The position numbers and the translations under genes were made by a program. This document shows positions 1 to 5,797 of a stretch of DNA of 6,876 nt, one piece after another. The stretch is taken from assembly GCA_903839965.1 (NCBI GenBank), contig CAIMEK010000408.1, forward strand, positions 1-6,876, written 5' to 3'. Within the stretch, counting starts at the first letter, position 1. Each line of letters opens with the position of its first letter. The DNA comes from an uncultured Acetobacteraceae bacterium (GTDB lineage Bacteria > Pseudomonadota > Alphaproteobacteria > Acetobacterales > Acetobacteraceae). Under the pieces are notes generated by a model. That model was given only the letters and a program-made list of their open reading frames with translations. It did not search any database and had not been told where the DNA came from.

Positions 1-421
1 CGGCGTTGACAGAGGGCTGTCCGGCAGTCGTTGGCTCCTGATCGAACGACGCCAAGGACTGGCTGGCGCTCGCGAAGCAAAGGGTATGCCAATTTTTCGG
101 ACGCCGCCGGATTTACGCGGATTCTGGCCGCCGCCGACAAGAGGTTTCGACGAATGGCGCGCGCCGCGTTGGCAGCGCTCGCGACCCCGACCAAGGCAAT
201 GATCGATGCCGCGCACGAGGCTGTATGGTTCGATGCCGCGCCCGCTAGCGCCGCTACGCGAAGCTGCTGCCGTCCGACGTCTACACCCCGCAAATGGTGG
301 TCGACGGCATGCGCGACGTGGCCGGGTCCGACCGCACTGAGGCGCTCGCCGCCATCGCCATCGCCGTCGCTGCCGTGACGCGCCGTGCCGCTCCGGACCA
401 CCATCAGTCTCCGGAAACTCG
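1..421. other. Gene-poor flank with no intact coding region
   Basis: This 421-base stretch lies downstream of the lipoprotein gene that ends at 422. I see no intact gene on either strand, no tRNA or rRNA and no insertion-sequence end. A plus-strand frame opens at 31 and runs to 378, but its translation is rich in Ala, Arg and Ser, matches no family I recognise, and looks like a GC-rich spurious frame. The only recognisable content is the decayed fragment at 252-368, described separately. No hairpin followed by a T-run is visible just past the minus-strand operon end at 422, so its terminator is not identified. Confidence 0.6.
252..368 (+). pseudogene. Remnant of a DUF1223 (thioredoxin-like) protein gene
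   Basis: Read from 252, the plus strand encodes RYAKLLPSDVYTPQMVVDG followed by a short linker and a GSDR motif. The VYTPQMVVDG...GSDR block is the hallmark of the C-terminal half of DUF1223 family proteins, which are secreted thioredoxin-fold proteins of unknown function. An in-frame TAG at 246-248 lies immediately before the conserved block, and the N-terminal half with the family's usual Cys-rich TSQGCSSCPPAD-type motif is not found in 1-245 in any frame I examined. The frame stays open past 368 to 680, but beyond about 368 it is antisense to the lipoprotein gene and no longer resembles the family. I infer a degraded gene fragment left beside the operon. Recognition is from memory of the family, without a search. 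Confidence 0.55.
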
Positions 422-1060
422 TCATCGCCTATTCGCGCGTGGGCCGACAACGCGACTGCCTGCGATGCCCTCCGCGATGCGGGTGGCGAGGCGGTCGACG
501 GCCCGCGTCATCGCCGCCACGCGTGCGCCGTCCTCCGCGGCAACCGCGGGCTCGACGAGCGATGTGCGCTCGGAAATCATCACTTCCCGCACCGTGCCGT
601 CCGTCACAGTCCAGCGCCCGACCAGGAGCACCAGGCCATCTCTCCTCGGCTCGAACGCCTCAACGTCAACCACGACCTGAAGGGCCGGCCGTTCAATCGG
701 CGGGGACGTGACGACGGCCATGCGCGGCAAACGGGAGGCAAGCGCCGCCGTAAGCGCACGGGTAATGCCGACGGAGAGGCGCTCGCCCCAGCGCCCCGTC
801 CGGCTCGCAACCACTTCGTCGCCACGACGTTCCTGCAGGTCCGTCGTGTCGAGGTAATCGGGAATTCCTACCGGCCTCACCAGGACCACCAGCAGCCCCA
901 CTTCGGACGTGGCAATTGCTGTCGGCGCCGCCGGGTCGCCAAGCACGTATACGGCCGGCAGTGGACCCAACGCGCCGCAGCCCACGAGCGCCACCCCCAT
1001 CACCAGCGCGCACACAGCTTTTCCGAGCCCACGGGGGCAGATCGCCATGATCACGTTCAT
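422..1060 (-). CDS. ABC-type transport auxiliary lipoprotein (PqiC/YmbA-like)
   Basis: This encodes a 212-residue lipoprotein of the ABC_trans_aux family, the outer-membrane partner of MCE-type lipid transporters. The N-terminus has a positively charged stretch (R10, K14), a hydrophobic core and the lipobox LVGC, with the acylated Cys at residue 28. The residue after it is Gly, not Asp, which is compatible with outer-membrane sorting. The mature part shows the family pattern: VYVLGDP near the start, the VGIPDYLDTTDLQERRG block at about 63-79, a GRWGERL motif, and later LVGRWTVTDG followed by a helix ending in ATRIAEGIAG. The ATG at 1060 overlaps the upstream MCE stop as TGATG and has the site GGGGAGGAG six bases upstream, so the start is secure and translation is probably coupled. 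In PqiC, the best-known relative, the lipoprotein receives the periplasmic MCE tube at the outer membrane. The same role is inferred here. It is the last gene of the operon. Confidence 0.9.
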   Translation of the reverse strand: MNVIMAICPRGLGKAVCALVMGVALVGCGALGPLPAVYVLGDPAAPTAIATSEVGLLVVLVRPVGIPDYLDTTDLQERRGDEVVASRTGRWGERLSVGITRALTAALASRLPRMAVVTSPPIERPALQVVVDVEAFEPRRDGLVLLVGRWTVTDGTVREVMISERTSLVEPAVAAEDGARVAAMTRAVDRLATRIAEGIAGSRVVGPRANRR

Positions 1061-2031
1061 CAGCGACTCCTCCCCGTCAGGAGGGCACTGGGATCACGTT
1101 CCACGGCGTGCGCAAACGTCCGCAGCGAACTGGCACTGGCGGCGAGGTCACGCATCGTGGCCTCGAGGTCGCCGCGGAACTGCGAGCGCGGCGCGGCGAG
1201 GCTGTTGAGGGACACCAGCAGCGTCTCCGCCTGTCGCGCCGTCCGCTCGGCGGCGGCGAGCGTCCGTGCCAGTTCGTCACCACGTCCATCCAGTTGCCGG
1301 CGAGCATCTGTTGCGAGCGCGTCGAATTGTTGCAGCGTGGCCGACGCGTCCGCCTGAACGCGACGTACGGAATCACTCGTTGTGTGCAAAGTTTCTGTCG
1401 CCGCATCCATGGTATGTTGTGCGCTACCCGCCAAAGGCTCGAGCCTGGCATCCAGGTGTTGCGAAAGTTGATTCACCGATGACAGTGTCTGTCGCGCGGT
1501 CTCAACAAGCTCATGCAGCGGCAGGCCCGTCAGCTGATTGCGCAACTGGTCAAGCTCAGACTGCACCGCCGGAATCTCAGGCACGTCCCGAACGGTACTC
1601 ACAAGCTGGGCCGGCGTGCCGGGACGAAAATCAAGATCCACGCGCAATTGGCCGGTGATAAGGCTCTCAGGCACCAATTGCGCCCGCAGCCCGGCTTCAA
1701 CCAGCCGCGGTACGTCAATCTTCGCCGGTCGTGGCCCTGCGCCCTCGACTGAGACCCTGTCGGCATCGAGTTCGAGGAACACAGGCACCCGCGCGGCCAG
1801 CGTATCCGGTGAGAAACGAAGTGCGATGCGCTGCACCGAGCCGATACGTACCCCGCGAAAGGTGACCGGAGCTCCCACATCCAAGCCCGCTAGTGAGCCG
1901 TTAAAGTAGACCACAAAGGGTGAGGTTTGGCTGAACAGCCGCGAACTGCCAAAGAACAGGATGGCAGCGACCGCAAGCACCAAAGCTCCGAGAATGAACC
2001 CGCCGAGAGCGGCGGGACGAATGGTGGCCAT
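1060..2031 (-). CDS. MlaD/MCE-domain lipid transport protein, membrane-anchored
   Basis: This encodes a 323-residue MCE protein, the periplasmic lipid-binding ring subunit of an Mla-type ABC transporter. Residues 10-28 form a single transmembrane anchor. The MCE domain covers about 37-137, with the signature LAGLDVGAPVTFRGVRIGSV at 47-66 and the hydrophobic-loop block SLITGQLRVDLDF at 123-135. The hallmark EIPAVQSELDQL follows at 152-163. Residues 155-310 are predicted helical and polar with recurring hydrophobic positions, suggesting a coiled-coil needle. The tail LEATMRDLAASASSLRTFA...ERDPSALLTG is typical of PqiB-type MCE proteins. The frame is open to 2244, but the ATG at 2031 is chosen because AAGGAG lies seven bases upstream and the protein then begins just before its anchor. 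The gene starts 16 bases after the ATPase stop, and its own stop overlaps the lipoprotein start by one base. Confidence 0.93.
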   Translation of the reverse strand: MATIRPAALGGFILGALVLAVAAILFFGSSRLFSQTSPFVVYFNGSLAGLDVGAPVTFRGVRIGSVQRIALRFSPDTLAARVPVFLELDADRVSVEGAGPRPAKIDVPRLVEAGLRAQLVPESLITGQLRVDLDFRPGTPAQLVSTVRDVPEIPAVQSELDQLRNQLTGLPLHELVETARQTLSSVNQLSQHLDARLEPLAGSAQHTMDAATETLHTTSDSVRRVQADASATLQQFDALATDARRQLDGRGDELARTLAAAERTARQAETLLVSLNSLAAPRSQFRGDLEATMRDLAASASSLRTFAHAVERDPSALLTGRSR

Positions 2032-2047
2032 TGTGGCGCTCCTTCGT

Positions 2048-2821
2048 TCAGGTCGCATCCGAACGGCCTCGTTCCATGAAAGCGCGCACCGTCGGATGAT
2101 CGCAGCCGTCGCGTAACGTTCGTGGTGACCCGTGGGCGATCGCCGTCCGGGATTCGGTGTCGAGGAAGATGCCATCGTCGCAGATGGCGAAGAGGCTGGC
2201 CAACTCGTGACTGACGACGACGACCGTGGCACCCAGGCCACCAACCAACTCGAGAATCAGGTCGTCGAGGCGCCTGGAGGTGACCGGATCAAGCCCTGCG
2301 GAGGGTTCGTCGAAGAACAGAATGTCGGGATCGAGAGCGAGGGCGCGGGCCAGCCCGGCCCGTTTCTTCATGCCGCCGGAAAGTTCTGACGGTAGCTTGG
2401 CGCCAGCCGCACCAAGGCCGACCAGCGAAAGCTTCAGGCGCACAAGTGAATCGATCGCAACGTCGTCGAGGTTGGTAAACATCTGCAACGGCAGGGCGAC
2501 GTTTTCAGCGACCGTCATCGAGCTCCAGAGTGCCCCGTTTTGGAACAGCACGCCGAATCGGCGGCCGATCTCGGCACGGCGCGCCTCTGCAGCACTCCAG
2601 TAATCCTCGCCGTCCACCAGGATGGTACCGCTAGCCGGGCGCAGCAGGCCGACCAGCGCGCGCAACAACGTGCTTTTGCCGCAGCCGCTACCGCCCATCA
2701 CTGCGAACACTGAGCCGCGACGGACCGAGAAGCTGACATTGCGTTGGATGACGCGCTCGCCGAAGGCAAGGGTCAATCCTTCGATGCGTAACCTGATCTC
2801 CGGCGTCCACCCGTTAGACAT
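2048..2821 (-). CDS. MlaF-type ABC transporter ATP-binding protein
   Basis: This encodes a 257-residue cytoplasmic ATPase that powers lipid movement through the adjacent MlaE-type permease. All nucleotide-binding motifs are intact: Walker A GGSGCGKST at 43-51, Q-loop Gln94 in LFQNGALWSSMTVAENV, the signature LSGGMKKRAGLARALAL at 147-163, Walker B ILFFDEP with Asp171 and Glu172, and the H-loop His205 in VVVSHEL. The Q-loop sequence and the LSGGM(K/R)KR signature are characteristic of the MlaF/Ttg2A group rather than general importers. The start is not fully certain. The ATG at 2821 lies four bases after the permease stop, with GAGAAG directly against it, which is a poor spacing. The in-frame ATG at 2842 would add seven residues and overlap the permease, but has no visible Shine-Dalgarno site. 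Translational coupling to the permease probably helps initiation. Confidence 0.95.
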   Translation of the reverse strand: MSNGWTPEIRLRIEGLTLAFGERVIQRNVSFSVRRGSVFAVMGGSGCGKSTLLRALVGLLRPASGTILVDGEDYWSAAEARRAEIGRRFGVLFQNGALWSSMTVAENVALPLQMFTNLDDVAIDSLVRLKLSLVGLGAAGAKLPSELSGGMKKRAGLARALALDPDILFFDEPSAGLDPVTSRRLDDLILELVGGLGATVVVVSHELASLFAICDDGIFLDTESRTAIAHGSPRTLRDGCDHPTVRAFMERGRSDAT

Positions 2822-2825
2822 CTTC

Positions 2826-4016
2826 TCAAATGCCCAGTGCATTCGCGCAGACGGCGAATACGGCGTCCAACGCGATAACGCCGACGACACCGGCTACCAC
2901 GGCGGTTGTTGCGGCACGGCCGACGTCAGCTGCGGTGCGCCCGGCCCGCAGCCCGATGTGGCAGCCTGCCAGCGCGATCAGCGCGCCGAAGGCAATGCTT
3001 TTGACCAAGCCAAACAGAAACTGCCGGCCCGCCACGGCGGCACGGATGTGTTCGAAAAACGCCACGGGCGTAAGGTCCAGCATTCCGGTGCCGACGACGA
3101 AGCCGCCCAGCAGTCCCACAGCGCAGGCATAGAGATAGAGCAGCGGCATCATGGCGACCAATGCCGTCATTCGGGGTAGGACCAGGAAGTCGAATATCGG
3201 AATGCCAAGCACCTTCAGCGCATCGATCTCCTCGTTGCCCTGCATGGTGGCAAGATGCGCCGCATAGGCACCCCCGGTACGACCGGCCATGACGATAGCG
3301 GTCATCACGGCCGCCATCTCACGTGCGGTAGCGATGCCGACCAGGTCGGCGACGTAGATACCGGCTCCGAAGCGGCGCAACTGGACTGCGCCCACGAATG
3401 CCAGGATTGCCCCCACCAGCCCATTGACGATCGCGACGATCCCGAGCGCCGTCGCGCCCGCCTCGCGCATCAACTGCAACACATCCACGGCGCGTATCCG
3501 TGCCCGCCCCATCAGGGCGACGACACTTCGCAGAGCCGCTTCGCCGAGCAACGCGGCAAGCGCAACCATTTCTGACCAGCCACCAAGCACCGCGACGCCG
3601 ATACGCGCCAGCCATGAAATCTCGGCGGGGCCGGCATCCGCCAAGTGCAAGTTGCTGCCGGACTCGGCTAGTACGAGAAGTCTCCGGGCCGCTGCCGGCA
3701 ACGCGGATATGTCGAGTTCGGCTCGGCGTAGTGGCATGTTGGCCAGACGGGTGCGCAGGTCCTGCACGAAAACTACCAGCGCGCTGTCCCAGCGGCCGAG
3801 ATCTTCACATGCGAACGCGATCTGCCTGGCATCCGCGGCGAGCGTGAGTATACGGTGTACTTCGACGGATCCTCGCACACCGGTCCGCCTTGCGACCCAA
3901 TCGCCGTTCAGCCGCACGACGGCCTTCGGGCCATCCCGCTCGATTGTCCACGCCGCGGCACGCGGTGAAGCTGTGGTCAGCCTTCCTTGTGTTGCGGGAA
4001 CCGCTTCGTCGGCCAC
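2826..4016 (-). CDS. MlaE-family ABC transporter permease with N-terminal STAS domain
   Basis: This encodes a 396-residue inner-membrane permease counted from the GTG start at 4016. Residues about 21-113 form a STAS-like domain, comparable to MlaB, including the WDS motif at 76-78. Such domains bind and regulate the ATPase in the E. coli Mla system. Residues about 150-396 are the MlaE permease domain with several membrane segments, the GRTGGAYAA motif at 245-253 and the coupling motif EEIDALKVLGIP starting at 262, which is the family signature that contacts the ATPase. The frame also allows a TTG at 4052, but that would overlap the SDR by 22 bases with no ribosome site. The GTG at 4016 follows the SDR stop by 14 bases and has AGAGGA about ten bases upstream, so I prefer it. 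MlaB is a separate gene in the classical operon; here it is fused to the permease. Confidence 0.92.
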   Translation of the reverse strand: MADEAVPATQGRLTTASPRAAAWTIERDGPKAVVRLNGDWVARRTGVRGSVEVHRILTLAADARQIAFACEDLGRWDSALVVFVQDLRTRLANMPLRRAELDISALPAAARRLLVLAESGSNLHLADAGPAEISWLARIGVAVLGGWSEMVALAALLGEAALRSVVALMGRARIRAVDVLQLMREAGATALGIVAIVNGLVGAILAFVGAVQLRRFGAGIYVADLVGIATAREMAAVMTAIVMAGRTGGAYAAHLATMQGNEEIDALKVLGIPIFDFLVLPRMTALVAMMPLLYLYACAVGLLGGFVVGTGMLDLTPVAFFEHIRAAVAGRQFLFGLVKSIAFGALIALAGCHIGLRAGRTAADVGRAATTAVVAGVVGVIALDAVFAVCANALGI

Positions 4017-4030
4017 GGGATTTCTTTCCT

Positions 4031-4932
4031 CTAGTTGTGAGATCGGGCCCAAGCGGTAATTGCCGCTGGATCGGAAAGCTTTTTCGTTGCCGCCGCTACG
4101 GCCGTTCGCTCAGATAGGCGCTGCGACAGGCCCCATGCCAGTCGGTCGAACATGCGATCGCTGAGCAGGCGCCGGATGAGCAGGATCAGGCGTGCCGTGC
4201 CGCCAACGACATAACGGCCCCGAGGCCGACGAGCCTGAACGGCGTGGGCGATCGTCGCGGCCACGGCATCCGGCGGCGATCCGAGCCTATCTGCGGTATC
4301 CATTGCCATGGCGTGACGCTGCGCGAACGATCCGTAAGCACCGTCTTCTGAAAGGGCGATAAGCGCATCCTGTGCGATCTCGTTCCACTCGGTGCGAACA
4401 GGGCCAGGCTCGATTACAACGACGTCGATACCGAAAGGCCTCAGCTCCACGCGCAGGCAGTCGGAGAGTCCTTCGAGCGCAAACTTCCCCGCATGGTACC
4501 AACTGCCTAACGGCTCCCAGATTTTCCACCGACCGAGCTCACGTTGATGATCTTGCCCGAGCGCTGAGCGCGCATTATCGGAAGTACCAACTGGCAAAGA
4601 CGACCCGCACCGAACAGGTTTACCTCAAATTGGCGACGGACTTCCGCCAGCGGCATGTCCTCCAGCGCGCCATAGATGGCGCAGCCGGGATTGTTAACCA
4701 GCACGTCAATTCGGCCGCTTTCACGCCTGACACTCTCCACGGCGTTCACGATCGATTCGTCATCGGTAGGGTCGAGGGCGATAAGATGCGCGTCGGCGCG
4801 ATCAAGGGGTACCATGTGTTCCAGACGCCGTGCTGCCGCATAGACGGTGAACCCATCGTCCAGGAGACGCAGGGCCGTCGCTTTGCCGATCCCAAGTGAG
4901 GCTCCTGTGACCAGTGCCGTTCCATTGTTCAT
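4031..4932 (-). pseudogene. Short-chain dehydrogenase/reductase (SDR), frameshifted
   Basis: This is a classical NAD(P)-dependent SDR split into two frames. The first frame runs from the ATG at 4932 (GGAGG five bases upstream) and stops at 4507. The second carries the rest down to TAG at 4031. One extra A in the four-A run at 4522-4525 restores a continuous 300-residue protein through GGKIWEPLGSWYHAGK. Visible elements in restored numbering are the cofactor motif TGASLGIG at 9-16, Asn105 in FEVNLFG, Ser133, and the catalytic Tyr146 and Lys150 of YxxxK. These are followed by KFALEGLSDCLRVEL and the loop VIEPGPVRTEW. The usual NNAG motif is NNPG at 80-83. There are no other breaks, so the lesion is either a sequencing error or a recent mutation. 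The substrate is unknown. The position between the repressor and the lipid-transport genes suggests a lipid or other hydrophobic substrate, but this is inference only. Confidence 0.88.
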
Positions 4933-5019
4933 AGCATCCTCCGAGACTTGTCCTTTTTGATCAGCTCGCTCAGGTCGGCCGAGCCACCTGGAGTGGGCGC
5001 ATCGAGGATTTGCGCACGG
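4933..5019. other. 87-bp gap between tetR stop and SDR start
   Basis: I see no convincing minus-strand promoter or intrinsic terminator here, so the SDR and mla-like genes are probably read through from the tetR promoter. The SDR Shine-Dalgarno site (GGAGG, minus strand) lies at its left end. One minus-strand frame across the gap is open and protein-like; it is discussed as a finding. Confidence 0.5.
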
Positions 5020-5682
5020 CTATCCGCGGCCTGACCGGGAGCGCTGTTGGACCCGCGGGCGATGATAGCGCTGCAGGAACATCCGCATTGTTTCCTCGAC
5101 CACGTCCTCGGCCGGGAACAACATTCCTTGGCGGCCCATCATCCAGGGCCATAGACAAAACTCGTTCAGGACCCCCATGAACTGGTGAGCCGCCAGCATC
5201 GGATTGCGGCAGTCCAGGATGCCCATTGTCGTCAGATGGGCGAGATAGCGCGCGAGCCGTTCCACCTGCGGGTCCATGACGGCCGCAAACCCCTCGGCGA
5301 TCCAGGGAAACTGGCGGGAGTCGGCCACCACCATGCGGAAGAACCCGAGATACCCCGGGCGCCTGTGGAGATCCAAAATTGAGTGCGCGATCAGGCGCAG
5401 GACCTCTTCGACATCGCCTTGGGTCTCGATGCCGGGCGGCAAGAGGTTCTCGAGCTGACCCGACACCCTGAGGAGCATCTCCCGGAAGATCTCCTCCTTG
5501 CTGGTGAATTGGTTGTAGAGCGTCCGCCGCGCCACCCCGGCGGCCTCGGCCAGGTCATCCATGCTGACGGCGCCGAAGCCGCGTTCCAGGAACAGGCGCT
5601 CGGCGGCATCGACAATGACCTCGCGCGACCCGTTGCGCCGAAGCTTCGGAACGGCCTCGTTCGAGCCGCTGTGATCGTCCAT
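5020..5682 (-). CDS. TetR/AcrR-family transcriptional regulator
   Basis: This encodes a 220-residue repressor. The N-terminal DNA-binding domain spans about 18-65, with the helix-turn-helix in AVSMDDLAEAAGVARRTLYNQFTSKEEIF starting at residue 38. The helix GVARRTLYNQF is the recognition element. The C-terminal ligand-binding half resembles the AefR-like group, with GYLGFFRMVVADSRQFPWIA in the middle and AAHQFMGVLNEFCLWP later. Its Trp, Phe and Met content suits a hydrophobic effector pocket. The frame is open upstream to 6285, but the ATG at 5682 is chosen because GAGGAG lies seven bases upstream and the protein then has the normal family length. The gene is divergent from an RND efflux adaptor, the standard arrangement for repressors that control efflux and themselves, and it probably also heads the SDR/mla-like operon. 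The last residues (RVQQRSRSGRG) are low-complexity and may reflect an indel. Confidence 0.93.
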   Translation of the reverse strand: MDDHSGSNEAVPKLRRNGSREVIVDAAERLFLERGFGAVSMDDLAEAAGVARRTLYNQFTSKEEIFREMLLRVSGQLENLLPPGIETQGDVEEVLRLIAHSILDLHRRPGYLGFFRMVVADSRQFPWIAEGFAAVMDPQVERLARYLAHLTTMGILDCRNPMLAAHQFMGVLNEFCLWPWMMGRQGMLFPAEDVVEETMRMFLQRYHRPRVQQRSRSGRG

Positions 5683-5694
5683 CCAAAATCTCCT

Positions 5695-5741
5695 CTTGCA
5701 CTGCATGGTGCAGACTACTACAGTAGCTGTCACAGTGCAAG
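5695..5741. promoter_or_regulatory. Candidate divergent promoters and TetR operator
   Basis: A perfect 9-bp inverted repeat, CTTGCACTG at 5695-5703 and CAGTGCAAG at 5733-5741, is centred on 5718. Between the arms lies the palindrome CTACTACAGTAG at 5715-5726, which extends to the imperfect 19-bp GACTACTACAGTAGCTGTC at 5713-5731 (7 of 9 flanking pairs match). On the plus strand, TTGCAC at 5696-5701 is followed after exactly 17 bases by TACAGT at 5719-5724 (four of six matches to the -10 consensus). On the minus strand, TTGCAC at 5740-5735 is followed after 17 bases by TAGTCT, a weaker match. I infer overlapping divergent promoters that one TetR dimer or two could block. The hexamers match sigma-70 consensus only partly, so the exact promoter positions are uncertain. 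Confidence 0.6.
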
Positions 5742-5751
5742 CCCTGGGATA

Positions 5752-5793
5752 GGTCCCCCGGGGACGCCACCGTCCAATTCCCATCGGGGGAAC
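5752..5793 (+). promoter_or_regulatory. Possible RNA hairpins around the adaptor ribosome binding site
   Basis: The leader of the adaptor gene has a short perfect palindrome GTCCCCCGGGGAC (5753-5765). A second option pairs GGTCCCCCG (5752-5760) with CGGGGGAAC (5785-5793), eight of nine positions matching, which would cover the G-rich Shine-Dalgarno at 5786-5790. A third, local hairpin pairs TTCCC (5778-5782) with GGGAA (5788-5792). These are mutually exclusive and might tune translation. This is read directly from the sequence; any function is a guess. Confidence 0.25.
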
Positions 5794-5797
5794 AAGC

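Noticed and set aside
349..370. Short GCCATC-like tandem repetition
   Set aside because: Only about two imperfect units, explained by Ala-Ile coding in the DUF1223 remnant; not a meaningful repeat.
392..415. Repeated TCCGGA that could form a hairpin past the operon end
   Set aside because: The stem is only six pairs with a 12-base loop and no T-run follows on the minus strand, so it is not a convincing terminator.
4017..4052. TTG start at 4052 for the permease
   Set aside because: It overlaps the SDR end and lacks a Shine-Dalgarno site, whereas the GTG at 4016 has AGAGGA at acceptable spacing and leaves the STAS domain whole.
3424..4059. Plus-strand open frame of 211 codons opposite the permease
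   Set aside because: It is rich in Ser, Arg, Ala and Thr without motifs, and fully antisense to a well-supported STAS-MlaE gene.
4522..4525. Programmed -1 frameshifting as the main explanation for the split SDR
   Set aside because: There is no standard slippery heptamer, I see no clear stimulatory stem, and SDR enzymes are not known to use recoding. It is kept only as a minor alternative.
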